Assembly: GCA_016839165.1 (NCBI GenBank)
Contig: CP069300.1
Location: forward strand, 5,642,001-5,706,000
Direction of reading: 5' to 3'
Source: Bradyrhizobium sp. PSBB068
GTDB taxonomy: Bacteria; Pseudomonadota; Alphaproteobacteria; Rhizobiales; Xanthobacteraceae
DNA length: 64,000 nt
Part shown: positions 17,842 through 26,295 of the stretch, piece after piece
Numbering within the stretch: position 1 is the stretch's first letter
Layout of the letters: every line of letters begins with the position of its first letter
The notes under the pieces: generated by a model
The model's database searches: none
Told to the model about the DNA's origin: nothing
What the model saw: the letters and a program-made list of their open reading frames with translations, nothing else
Translations under genes and position numbers: made by a program

Positions 17842-18693
17842 ATGACCGACAAACTCGACCTCGATCATCTCCGCCAGTGGATCGGCAAGACCGCCGAGGC
17901 TTCCGACGTCGTCACCAAATACCTGGTCATGGGGCTGCGCGCGACGCTGTTCCAGGAGATCGGCGAGCCGAAGACGGGCGATGCCGCGCCGTGGACCACG
18001 CATTGGTGCCTGGCGCAGCCGGTGTTTCCGATGTCGCAGCTCGGCCCGGACGGTCATCCGACCCGCGGCGGCTTCCTGCCGCCGGTGCCGCTGCCGCGCC
18101 GGATGTGGGCCGGCGGCGAGCTCGAATTTTTCGATGCACTGCGGATCGGCGACGAGGCCAAGCGCGCTTCCAGGATTGCGGACGTCACCGTGAAATCTGG
18201 CTCGACCGGCACGCTGTGCTTCGTCTCGGTCAATCACGAGGTGACGACCTCGCGCGGTCTTGCGGTTCGCGAGCGGCAGGACATCGTCTATCGCGAGATG
18301 ACGACCACCCTGGCCGCAGCGCCGGCCAAGGCGCCGCCGCCTCCGGTCGCGCAGCACCGCGAGAGCCATGTCTCCGATCCCGTGCTGCTGTTCCGTTACT
18401 CGGCGCTGACCTTCAACGGCCATCGCATCCATTACGATCGCGACTATGTCACCAAGGTCGAGGGCTATCCCGGCCTGATCTTCCACGGCCCGCTGCAGGC
18501 CTCGTTCATCGTCGAACTCGCCGCGAGGCTGCGCGGCGGCAAGCCGCCGAAGAAGCTGTCCTATCGCGGCGTGCAGCCGCTGTTCGAAGGCAGCGAGTTC
18601 TCGATCAATGCCAACGACAAGGACGGCGGCATGGAGCTGTGGACAGCGAACGCCGAAGGCCAGCCGACCATGAAGGGCACGGCGACCTGGTAG
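17842..18693 (+). CDS. MaoC/HTD2-like acyl-CoA (mesaconyl-CoA type) hydratase
   Basis: 283 residues in two hot-dog halves. The C-terminal half carries the hydratase signature ALTFNGHRIHYDRDY, followed by GLIFHGPLQASFIVEL; the N-terminal half is the FAS1-like dehydratase domain (RGGFLPPVPLPRRMWAGGELEF). This two-domain form is shared by HTD2 3-hydroxyacyl-thioester dehydratases and by mesaconyl-C4-CoA hydratase. It would hydrate the enoyl-CoA made by the dehydrogenase two genes upstream. Third gene of the operon, 27 bases after the CoA-transferase. Confidence 0.8.
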   Translation: MTDKLDLDHLRQWIGKTAEASDVVTKYLVMGLRATLFQEIGEPKTGDAAPWTTHWCLAQPVFPMSQLGPDGHPTRGGFLPPVPLPRRMWAGGELEFFDALRIGDEAKRASRIADVTVKSGSTGTLCFVSVNHEVTTSRGLAVRERQDIVYREMTTTLAAAPAKAPPPPVAQHRESHVSDPVLLFRYSALTFNGHRIHYDRDYVTKVEGYPGLIFHGPLQASFIVELAARLRGGKPPKKLSYRGVQPLFEGSEFSINANDKDGGMELWTANAEGQPTMKGTATW

Positions 18694-18922
18694 GCGGCGC
18701 TCCGCAGTTCCTACCTGGACCTGCATGTGCCGATTGGCGAATTCCTTACATGAGCCTGACGTTTGCCCTGGCGAATGACAGCTCATCGCAGCGGTGCCTC
18801 AAAAAATCTGTCATAGTCTTGAGGCAAAGGTTCCGGCGGCTTCGACAAAGTCAAAGTCCATCGCAAGCTAGAGCATAGCCCGCCGCCCGAGCGGCCAATT
18901 CGCCTGCAGACAGGAGCGGACG

Positions 18923-20833
18923 ATGACTGCCGCCGAACCCGAGACCTTGACCTCGAGCGCCGAAGCGATTCCGGCCGAGACACCTCCAGCGCACGGCGCG
19001 ATCGGCGCGATGGCGATCGGCGCCCTCGGCGTCGTTTACGGCGATATCGGCACCAGTCCGCTCTACACCTTCAAGACCGCGATCGAGTGGGCGGGAGGAA
19101 AGGCGACGCCGGAGGTGGCACTGGGCATCCTGTCGCTCGTGGTGTGGACCCTGCTGATCACCACGTCGATCAAATATGTCGCAATCGTCATGCGCGCGGA
19201 CAACGACGGCGAGGGCGGAATCCTTGCACTGATGTCGCTGATCGGAATCAAGCATGGCGATCGCCCATTCGTGATCGCGCTCGGCATCATCGGGGCGGCA
19301 ATGCTCTATGGCGATGGCGCCATCACCCCCGCGATCTCCGTGTTGAGCGCGCTGGAGGGATTGAAGGATCCGCTGCCGTCCTTCAGCCCGTACGTGCTGC
19401 CCCTTTCCGTGCTCGTGCTGATCGCCGTGTTCGCGATTCAACCGCAAGGCACGGCCCGCATCGGCGCTCTGTTCGGCCCGATCATGACGGTCTGGTTCGT
19501 GACGATTGGCGTGCTCGGTATCCTCGGTATCTTGCGAAATCCCGCCGTGCTTGCTGCGCTCGATCCCCGCGTCGGCCTCAGCTACCTCTTCGGGCATGGC
19601 TTCACCGGCTTCCTGGTGCTCGGCGGCGTGTTCCTGTGCGCCACCGGCGCCGAGGCGCTGTACGCCGACATGGGGCATTTCGGCGCCGGGCCGATCCGCC
19701 TGACCTGGTACGGGCTGGTGCTGCCGACCCTGCTGCTGAACTATGCCGGCCAGACCGCGATGCTGGTGCAAGGCGATCTGGCGGCCGGATCAAATCCGTT
19801 CTTCGCGCTATGCCCGTCCAGCCTGCAACTGCCGCTGGTCGCGCTCGCGACCGTTGCCACCATCATTGCAAGCCAGGCGATCATCTCCGGCACGTTCTCG
19901 ATGACCCGGCAAGCCATTCAGCTTGGACTATGCCCGCGCCTCAACATCACCCAGACCTCCTCGGAGGGTTACGGGCAAATCTATGTCGGCTTCGTCAATT
20001 GGACGCTGATGGTGCTGACACTGGCGCTGACCCTGAGCTTCCGCTCGTCCGACAATCTTGCTTCCGCCTTCGGCATCGCCGTCGCATTGACGATGCTCCT
20101 GACGTCGATGCTGATGTTTCTTGCCATGCGCGAAGTCTGGGGCTGGCCCTTCTGGTCGAGTGCGCTGGTTGCCGGCGCGTTCATCCTGGTCGACCTGTCG
20201 TTCGTGGCCGCGAACATGATGAAGGTGATGGAGGGTGGCTGGGTCCCGCTTGCGGTCGGAGCTATCCTGTTTTTCCTGATGTCGACCTGGCGCCGCGGCC
20301 GCAGGGCGCTCGAAGCCCAGCTCGAGCGCGATACGCTGCCACTCAGCGAGTTCATCCAGCAGGTCCGGAACAAGCCGCGTGTTCCGGGAACCGCCGTCTA
20401 TGTGACGAGCCGGCTCGACATGGTGCCGGTGCCGCTGCTTCACAATCTGAAGCACAACAAGGTGCTGCATGAACGCATCGTCCTGCTGCGCGTGGCTACG
20501 CTCAATATTCCCCGCGTCGCATCTGATCACCGTCTCATCCGCACGGACCTCGACGGCAATTTCCATACCTTGGTGGCCCAATACGGCTTCATGCAGCATC
20601 CGAACGTGCCGCGGCTGCTCGACCGGTGCGGTACGATGGGGCTTGAATTCAACTTGATGGACACTTCGTTCTTCGTCGGTCGCGTCAAGATCGTGCCGGC
20701 GGAACACTCGAAGTTCGGCCGCTTTCGCTCCAGAATTTTCGAGATCATGCACCGCAATGCGCTGCCGGCGACCGACTTCTTCCGGATCCCGCCAAATCGC
20801 GTGGTCGAGTTGGGCAGCCAGACGGAAATCTGA
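18923..20833 (+). CDS. kup: KUP-family potassium uptake protein
   Basis: 636 residues, full length for the family. After a short variable cytosolic start comes the KUP signature GVVYGDIGTSPLYTFKTA, then about twelve membrane helices to residue 455 and a hydrophilic C-terminal domain ending in FFRIPPNRVVELGSQTEI, typical of KUP proteins. It imports K+ with protons across the inner membrane. It stands alone on its strand. Bradyrhizobia carry several kup paralogues, so the copy number cannot be told from here. Confidence 0.93.
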   Translation: MTAAEPETLTSSAEAIPAETPPAHGAIGAMAIGALGVVYGDIGTSPLYTFKTAIEWAGGKATPEVALGILSLVVWTLLITTSIKYVAIVMRADNDGEGGILALMSLIGIKHGDRPFVIALGIIGAAMLYGDGAITPAISVLSALEGLKDPLPSFSPYVLPLSVLVLIAVFAIQPQGTARIGALFGPIMTVWFVTIGVLGILGILRNPAVLAALDPRVGLSYLFGHGFTGFLVLGGVFLCATGAEALYADMGHFGAGPIRLTWYGLVLPTLLLNYAGQTAMLVQGDLAAGSNPFFALCPSSLQLPLVALATVATIIASQAIISGTFSMTRQAIQLGLCPRLNITQTSSEGYGQIYVGFVNWTLMVLTLALTLSFRSSDNLASAFGIAVALTMLLTSMLMFLAMREVWGWPFWSSALVAGAFILVDLSFVAANMMKVMEGGWVPLAVGAILFFLMSTWRRGRRALEAQLERDTLPLSEFIQQVRNKPRVPGTAVYVTSRLDMVPVPLLHNLKHNKVLHERIVLLRVATLNIPRVASDHRLIRTDLDGNFHTLVAQYGFMQHPNVPRLLDRCGTMGLEFNLMDTSFFVGRVKIVPAEHSKFGRFRSRIFEIMHRNALPATDFFRIPPNRVVELGSQTEI

Positions 20834-20985
20834 GCCGCGTGACCTGCACTGTCAGCAGATCGCGGCGGTGCTGCGCCGGCGGCCGCTGCCGGCCTCCTCT
20901 CGATATCCTGGCGAGGTGAAGAGCCGGCTTCCACCGAAGCGCGGCATCCCCTACTGTGATGAGATCAATCCCTGGATCACGGATC

Positions 20986-22038
20986 ATGAGTCGCTTCTGG
21001 AGTTCGGTCGTCCACAATCTGTCGCCATATGTGCCCGGCGAGCAGCCGAAGATCGATGGCCTCATCAAGCTCAACACCAACGAGAATCCCTACCCGCCGT
21101 CGCCGCGCGCGCTGGCCGCAATCGCGGCGACCGCGGATCGGCTGCGGCTCTATCCGGATCCGCGCGCAACCGCCTTGCGCGAGGCGATCGCAACGCGCTA
21201 TGGCGTCTCATCAGATGAGGTGTTCGTCGGCAACGGTTCGGACGAGGTGCTGGCCCACGCCTTCCCGGCGCTGCTCAAGCACGATGCGCCGCTGCTGTTC
21301 CCCGACATCACCTACAGCTTCTACCCGGTCTACTGTCGCCTCTACGGCGTCCGCTATGAGGTGGTGCCGCTCGACGCCGCGATGCGGATCAATGTTGCCG
21401 ACTACCGGCGACCGGGCAGCGCCATCCTCTTGTGCAATCCAAACGCGCCGACCGGCGTCGCGCTGCCGCGTGCAGCGATCGAGGCGCTGGTCACCGGGCA
21501 CCCGGACCGTCTCGTTGTGGTCGACGAGGCCTATGTCGACTTCGGCGCCGAGAGCGCGGTGCCGCTGGTCGCGCGCCATGACAATCTGCTGGTGATCCAG
21601 ACCCTGTCCAAGTCGCGCGCGCTGGCGGGATTGCGGGTCGGCTTCGCCATCGGCCAGCGTCCGCTGATCGAGGCGCTGGAGCGCGTCAAGGACAGCTTCA
21701 ACTCCTATCCGCTCGACTGCTTCGCGATCGCGGGCGCGGTCGCCGCGATCGGGGACGACATCTGGTTCGAGGAGACCCGGCAGCGCATCATGAGGAGCCG
21801 CGAGGCGCTGGTCCGCGGCCTCACCGAGCTCGGCTTCGACGTGCTGCCGTCGCTGGCGAACTTCGTGTTCGCGCGCCATGCCGGCCATCGCGGCGCCGAT
21901 CTCGCAGCGAAGCTGCGCGAGCGCGGCGTCCTGGTGCGGCACTTCCAGAAACCGCGGATCGAGGATTTCCTGCGCATCACGGTCGGTACGGACGATGAAT
22001 GCGGCCGCCTGATCGGCCTGCTGCGTCAGACCGTCTGA
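20986..22038 (+). CDS. hisC: Histidinol-phosphate aminotransferase
   Basis: 350 residues, fold type I PLP enzyme that makes histidinol phosphate from imidazole acetol phosphate and glutamate. Landmarks: substrate loop [33 protein letters not shown], and the PLP lysine at about 209 in [15 protein letters not shown]. Related HisC proteins begin MSRFWSxx[10 protein letters not shown], so the ATG at 20986 is used although a GTG ten codons earlier extends the frame. No other his gene is near. Some members also accept phenylpyruvate or other oxo acids, which sequence alone cannot exclude. Confidence 0.87.
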   Translation: MSRFWSSVVHNLSPYVPGEQPKIDGLIKLNTNENPYPPSPRALAAIAATADRLRLYPDPRATALREAIATRYGVSSDEVFVGNGSDEVLAHAFPALLKHDAPLLFPDITYSFYPVYCRLYGVRYEVVPLDAAMRINVADYRRPGSAILLCNPNAPTGVALPRAAIEALVTGHPDRLVVVDEAYVDFGAESAVPLVARHDNLLVIQTLSKSRALAGLRVGFAIGQRPLIEALERVKDSFNSYPLDCFAIAGAVAAIGDDIWFEETRQRIMRSREALVRGLTELGFDVLPSLANFVFARHAGHRGADLAAKLRERGVLVRHFQKPRIEDFLRITVGTDDECGRLIGLLRQTV

Positions 22039-22060
22039 TCTTTCGCTCGCCGCCGGAGCT

Positions 22061-22354
22061 CTATGCGGCGGGCGTGCACCGCGTTGCCGAAATCTTGATG
22101 CCGAGCCCTGCGCTCTCCTCGCGAAACTGTGCGATCGAGCGCGCATTGCGATGCGCCTCGAACGCGGCGTCATCCTGGTAGACTTCGTAGATCAACAGCT
22201 TCGAGGCGTCCTCGCGCGGCACCAGGATGTCGAAATGCAACGTGCCCGGCTCATCCCTGAGCGAGCGGGCGCCATGCGCCGCGAGCTGCGACAACACTTG
22301 GTCCCGCTTCTCGGGCGCGACCTCGACGGTGGCGATGAGGGCAAGTTTGGTCAT
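22061..22354 (-). CDS. Antibiotic-biosynthesis-monooxygenase-type (ABM) protein
   Basis: 97 residues, the size of one ABM ferredoxin-like barrel domain. It reads LALIATVEVAPEKRDQVLSQL and later LLIYEVYQDDAAFEAHRNA, the pattern of YgiN-like quinol monooxygenases. Such small dimeric proteins oxidise quinols or act on polyketide-like phenols without cofactors. It is the last gene of the operon starting at 25053, 21 bases after the epoxide hydrolase gene. The ATG at 22354 is chosen over a TTG six codons upstream. Confidence 0.8.
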   Translation of the reverse strand: MTKLALIATVEVAPEKRDQVLSQLAAHGARSLRDEPGTLHFDILVPREDASKLLIYEVYQDDAAFEAHRNARSIAQFREESAGLGIKISATRCTPAA

Positions 22355-22375
22355 GACGGATGTGCCTTTCAATTC

Positions 22376-23749
22376 TCAGATCAGCTTGCGGAGCGGCCGA
22401 AACGCGTCCCGAACTTCCCTGCTGAAGATGTCGGGCTGCTCCCATGCCGCGAAATGGCCGCCGGCCTCGGCCTGATGGAAGTAGATCAGCTTGTGATAGG
22501 CTTTTTCCACCCAGCTCCGCGGTGCCACGAAACTCTCGCCGGGGAACGCGGTGACGGCGGCGGGGATCGTGACATTGGCGGGCAGATAGAGATTGGTCTT
22601 GTTTTCCCAGTACAGGCGGCCTGAGGAGATCGCGCTGTTGGTGAGCCAGTACAGCGTGATGTTGTCGAGCACGTCATCGCGGGTGAGCGCGCCGGCCGAA
22701 TGGCCGTTGACGGCACGTCCGAGCACGGCTGATTGCATCGCGGAGGCCGGCTGGGCGTAGCCGTCGCCGTGATCGAGCAGCCAGGCGGCAAGGCCCGCCG
22801 GCGAATCCGCGAACGCCGCAAGGGACTGCGGGCGTGTGCCCATGATCTGCGCATAGGCACGCCGCTTCGCGAATTGAAGCTTGATCTGCTCGAAGGCGTG
22901 CTGCTCCTCCGCCGACAGATCGTCCGGCGCGGGACCTCCGGAGGAGACGGCCTTGAACACCTCGGGCGGAACGACGCCGGGCAGGTTGACGTGGATGCCG
23001 AGCAGCTCCGGCGCACCCAGCTTAGCCATTTCATTGGAGACCGGCGAACCCCAGTCGCCGCCCTGCGCTACGAACTTGCTGTAGCCGAGGCGCTTCATCA
23101 GTTGGACCCAGGCCCGCGCGATGCGCTGCGAATCCCAGCCGACCGTGGTCGGCTTGCCGGAGAAGCCGTAGCCCGGCATCGACGGGATCACGAGATGAAA
23201 CGCATCCGATGCACTGCCGCCATGGGAGGTGGGATTGGTCAGAGGCTCGATGATCTTCATCTGCTCGATCACCGACCCCGGCCAGCCATGTGTGACGATC
23301 ATCGGCAGTGCATCTCCGTGCTTCGAGCGAACGTGGATGAAGTGAATGTCCAGCCCGTCGATCTCGGTGATGAACTGTGGCAGCGCGTTGAGCCGCGCCT
23401 CGACCTTGCGCCAGTCGTAGTCCGTCTGCCAGTAGCGGACGAGATCGCGCAGCATCGCCTGCGGAACGCCCTGCGAGTCGTCGTTGACGGTCTCCTTGTC
23501 GGACCATCGGGTTGCGGCCAGGCGGCGGCGAAGGTCAACGAGGTCTGCCTCGGGAATATCGATGTGGAACGGGCGGATCGCATCATCAGCGGCTGCCGCA
23601 ACCGGGCGCGCCGGAAACAGGCTGGCGGCGCCCGCGGCAGCGAGGCCCAGCGCCGCGCCGGTGAGCAGCCTGCGTCTGTCCTGGTCGATGGCTTCCGGGT
23701 TGGATTGGCTTGCGGCAATTGCAACTAGTGTCTTCGATGTCCTGGTCAT
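22376..23749 (-). CDS. Tat-exported epoxide hydrolase (EHN plus alpha/beta-hydrolase)
   Basis: 457 residues. The twin-arginine signal DRRRLLTGAA near residue 25 and the alanine-rich stretch after it predict folded export. An EHN domain follows (IRPFHIDIPEADLVDLRRRLAATRW), then an alpha/beta-hydrolase core with oxyanion segment THGWPGS, nucleophile aspartate in QGGDWGS, and a histidine late in the chain (EAGGHFAAWEQP). This is the juvenile-hormone/microsomal epoxide hydrolase type, opening epoxides with water. Its start overlaps the stop of the cysteine hydrolase gene by four bases (ATGA). Confidence 0.88.
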   Translation of the reverse strand: MTRTSKTLVAIAASQSNPEAIDQDRRRLLTGAALGLAAAGAASLFPARPVAAAADDAIRPFHIDIPEADLVDLRRRLAATRWSDKETVNDDSQGVPQAMLRDLVRYWQTDYDWRKVEARLNALPQFITEIDGLDIHFIHVRSKHGDALPMIVTHGWPGSVIEQMKIIEPLTNPTSHGGSASDAFHLVIPSMPGYGFSGKPTTVGWDSQRIARAWVQLMKRLGYSKFVAQGGDWGSPVSNEMAKLGAPELLGIHVNLPGVVPPEVFKAVSSGGPAPDDLSAEEQHAFEQIKLQFAKRRAYAQIMGTRPQSLAAFADSPAGLAAWLLDHGDGYAQPASAMQSAVLGRAVNGHSAGALTRDDVLDNITLYWLTNSAISSGRLYWENKTNLYLPANVTIPAAVTAFPGESFVAPRSWVEKAYHKLIYFHQAEAGGHFAAWEQPDIFSREVRDAFRPLRKLI

Positions 23750-24396
23750 TGCACTGGCTCCTTTGAACGAGGTGCCGCCGGCAATGCCGCGATCACCTCG
23801 GCGGTTGTCTGGATGGAATGCGCGTAAGTCGGGCCGTTCAGCTCGTGGGCGGCATGCATCATCTCGTGCGAGAACGCGGCCGTGGCATCACGCACCAGCG
23901 TCACGTGGTAACCGAGCTCCATGGCGAAGCGGGCGGTGGATTCGATGCAGGTGTTGGCCAGCAGACCGACCACGATCACATGCGTGATCCCTTTTTGCTT
24001 GAGCAGGAAATCGAGATTAGTGCCGGCAAAGCCGCTCTGCCCCCAATGCTCTCCGGCGATCAGATCGCCCGGTTTCGGCGCGAAGTCCGGATGCCATTCG
24101 CCGCCCCATTCGCCGCGCGCGAAGCTGTGACGCTGCATGATCAGTCGCTGGCTCGGGTTGGGGTGATCCCAATCCTCATAGTCGCCCGGCTCCCAGCGAC
24201 GGTGCGGGACGATCACCACCTGGATGCCCGCGGCGCGCACCGCGCCATCGAGCCGGCGCAGATTGTCGAGCAGGCCGACCTCGTCGACGATCGGCTTGAT
24301 GCGCGGAAACACCTTGCCACGCTCGGAGAGAAAATCGTTGTAGGGATCAACGAGCAGCAGCGCGGTTCTTCCGCGTGGATAAATGGTCTCGGGCAT
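23746..24396 (-). CDS. Isochorismatase-family cysteine hydrolase
   Basis: 216 residues. The catalytic aspartate is in LLLVDPYNDF and the nucleophile cysteine in LLANTCIEST. At the position of the usual lysine the sequence is GEHWGQSGFAGT, so the lysine of the Asp-Lys-Cys triad seems to be replaced; I recall this EHW-QSGF pattern from other members of one subfamily. Members hydrolyse amides, ureas or vinyl ethers. AAGGAG eight bases before the ATG at 24396 fixes the start. Second gene of the operon divergent from hxlR, overlapping the epoxide hydrolase gene. Confidence 0.82.
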   Translation of the reverse strand: MPETIYPRGRTALLLVDPYNDFLSERGKVFPRIKPIVDEVGLLDNLRRLDGAVRAAGIQVVIVPHRRWEPGDYEDWDHPNPSQRLIMQRHSFARGEWGGEWHPDFAPKPGDLIAGEHWGQSGFAGTNLDFLLKQKGITHVIVVGLLANTCIESTARFAMELGYHVTLVRDATAAFSHEMMHAAHELNGPTYAHSIQTTAEVIAALPAAPRSKEPVQ

Positions 24397-24447
24397 CGAC
24401 TGTCTCCTTGACTGCCAAGCGGCCTGTTGCACGGGTTGCGGTTTCGA

Positions 24448-25053
24448 CTATTCGGGCAGCGGCTTGCCCGCCTGCTCGCGGGCGATGTGTTCGGCATACC
24501 AGTCCGGCCAGTTCGCATCATGCCCACCGGTCCTCTTCTCATGCTCGCCATGAGCCATCGCCGCTCGGCGGAGCGCGGCGGCGAGATCAGCCGACGAGGA
24601 GAAGTTCGTGCTGTTGCCGTCGACGCGACCCGGCAGCCGCTGCGTGACCTGCTGCAGCAGCCAGACATTGCCGTCGGGATCATTGAATGTTGCGAGCGAA
24701 CCGTAGCTCGGGCGCTCCGGATCCGGTCCCTTGATGCGGCCTTCCGCGCCGCGATGAAACACCTCGCTGACGTCGGCGCCGCGCGCGATCAGCTCGGCGC
24801 GTGCTGCTTCGATATCGTTGACGATCAGGTAGCGCGGCAGCCCGGCTCCCGAGCCGAGATGGATCGAGGTCGGTGAACCCGGCGGCGTGAGTTGCACGGC
24901 GCGCGAACCGTCGGGCCTGACGAAGTCGGCATCGAGCCGCCAGCCGAGGTCCTGGTAGAAGCGCTTGGCGCGATCGACGTCGGCGACGGGAATGACGACG
25001 ACCTCGAGCTTCAGATCGACTTTGGCCGCTGCCGGCGCCTGTTCGGTGGTCAT
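24448..25053 (-). CDS. VOC (glyoxalase/bleomycin resistance) protein with extra C-terminal domain
   Basis: 201 residues. The first 125 form a VOC domain (LEVVVIPVADVDRAKRFYQDLGW, then FNDPDGNVWLLQQV). The last 60, ending HDANWPDWYAEHIAREQAG, form a helical tail found on several VOC and related proteins and of unknown role. GGGAG seven bases before the ATG at 25053 sets the start. It is the first gene of the four-gene operon, read divergently from hxlR, and probably handles a reactive aldehyde or quinone-like compound. The next gene begins 51 bases downstream. Confidence 0.82.
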   Translation of the reverse strand: MTTEQAPAAAKVDLKLEVVVIPVADVDRAKRFYQDLGWRLDADFVRPDGSRAVQLTPPGSPTSIHLGSGAGLPRYLIVNDIEAARAELIARGADVSEVFHRGAEGRIKGPDPERPSYGSLATFNDPDGNVWLLQQVTQRLPGRVDGNSTNFSSSADLAAALRRAAMAHGEHEKRTGGHDANWPDWYAEHIAREQAGKPLPE

Positions 25054-25126
25054 GGCTGGCTCCCTGGCGATGAAGACCTGGGCCCAAAGCGGCCCATTGC
25101 ATTTGCGACGATGCCGGGCCATATTG

Positions 25127-25141
25127 CTATGAAAATCATAG
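25127..25141. promoter_or_regulatory. Perfect palindromic operator between hxlR and the VOC operon
   Basis: CTATGA-aaa-TCATAG, extended on both sides by matching TT/AA after one unpaired base. It sits in the 113-base divergent region, 26 bases before the hxlR start and 74 bases before the VOC gene start. Symmetric A/T-rich sites of this type are what HxlR dimers bind, so it is the likely operator for both directions. Confidence 0.7.
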
Positions 25142-25166
25142 TAACAAGCCCGATGAAGAAATCGTG

Positions 25167-25673
25167 ATGACGAAAATCAAGGACAATACGACTGACCAAA
25201 CGCTGTGCCCTGTCGCCCGCGCCGAAACCGTCGTAGGCGACCGCTGGACTGTACTGGTTTTGCGCGAACTGTTCGCGGGCAGTTATCGCTTCGAGGAAAT
25301 CCAGGCGCAGACCGGTGGCACGCCGCAGATGATCACCGCACGGCTGAAGAAGCTGGAAGCGGACGGTCTGGTGACGCGGCAGGTCTACAACAAGCGTCCG
25401 CTCCGGCACGAGTATCATCTCACCGAGAAGGGCGAGGCGTTCTTTCCAGTGCTGATGGCGCTGCGCGCCTGGGGCGAGACCTGGTGCAAGTCACCCAGGG
25501 AAGCCCGCGCCATGAATTACACGCACGTCACCTGCGGCAAGCCGGCGGGGCTCGGCCCGGTCTGCGAATCCTGCGGCGAGCCGGTCCGTCGCGACGACAT
25601 GGTTGGAGAGCGGACGCCCAAATATCAAAAAGAGCGCAACGCGCGATGGGAAGCCTTCAAGGCCAGTCGTTGA
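25167..25673 (+). CDS. HxlR-family transcriptional regulator
   Basis: 168 residues. A winged-helix HxlR domain occupies about 14-110 (CPVARAETVVGDRWTVLVLRELFAGSYRFEEI and then GTPQMITARLKKLEADGLV). The conserved N-terminal cysteine is at residue 14; in YodB-type relatives this position senses quinones, aldehydes or oxidants. A C-terminal extension has three more cysteines (THVTCGK and PVCESCG), like a zinc-ribbon remnant. It faces the VOC/hydrolase/epoxide hydrolase/monooxygenase operon across a perfect palindrome and very likely represses it until a reactive compound appears. Confidence 0.87.
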   Translation: MTKIKDNTTDQTLCPVARAETVVGDRWTVLVLRELFAGSYRFEEIQAQTGGTPQMITARLKKLEADGLVTRQVYNKRPLRHEYHLTEKGEAFFPVLMALRAWGETWCKSPREARAMNYTHVTCGKPAGLGPVCESCGEPVRRDDMVGERTPKYQKERNARWEAFKASR

Positions 25674-25784
25674 CCCCTTTGGGACCAACGACGATGCGGA
25701 CAACGCAATCGCCGTCAGACCAGTGAATCATTTCGACCACGCGGGTCTCTTATGGCCGGGCCCCGCGCAACACAGGAGACCACC

Positions 25785-26168
25785 ATGCCATTCGTTCGTA
25801 TCGACCTGAAGCGCGGCAAGTCCGCCGAGTATCGCAAGACGCTGGGCGAGATCGTCTACAAGGCGATGCGCGAGACCATCAACGTGCCCGAGAACGACAA
25901 GTTTCAGGTCATCACCGAGCATGAGCGCGGCGACCTGAACTACGCCGACAGCTATCTCGGCAACAGCTACAGCGACGATCTGATCTTCATCCAGATCACC
26001 ATGAATGCCGGGCGTACGGTCGAGATGAAGAAGGCGTTCTACAAGCGCATCGTGGACGACTATCAGAGCCAGTTGCAGGGACGGCCCGACGATGTCGTCA
26101 TCAACCTGGTCGAGGTCGTCAAGGAGAACTGGTCGTTCGGCCACGGCATTGCGCAGTACGCGAGCTGA
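25785..26168 (+). CDS. Tautomerase-family protein
   Basis: 127 residues after initiator removal would expose Pro1 (MPFVRIDL), the catalytic base of tautomerases. The rest fits the longer two-unit tautomerase type: EYRKTLGEIVYKAMRETINVPENDKFQVI. It could isomerise oxo-enol acids or dehalogenate small acids. AGGAG seven bases before the ATG at 25785 sets the start; the longer frame would bury the proline. It is 111 bases downstream of hxlR on the same strand and may belong to the same stress group. Confidence 0.82.
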   Translation: MPFVRIDLKRGKSAEYRKTLGEIVYKAMRETINVPENDKFQVITEHERGDLNYADSYLGNSYSDDLIFIQITMNAGRTVEMKKAFYKRIVDDYQSQLQGRPDDVVINLVEVVKENWSFGHGIAQYAS

Positions 26169-26295
26169 TCAGCGGAACAGTCATGCGCGGGACGGCGGGG
26201 CGCCCTGACCGGCGGCCTGCCGTCCGCCGCTTGCGGCGGCCGTTGCCAGCACGCATAGTGTGCCCCGTGCACGAACAACAAGCAGGGAGGCAACC

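Noticed and set aside
16780..18786. A 668-codon minus-strand frame across the CoA-transferase and hydratase genes
   Set aside because: Shadow of two well-supported genes; composition and lack of motifs fit a codon-phase artefact.
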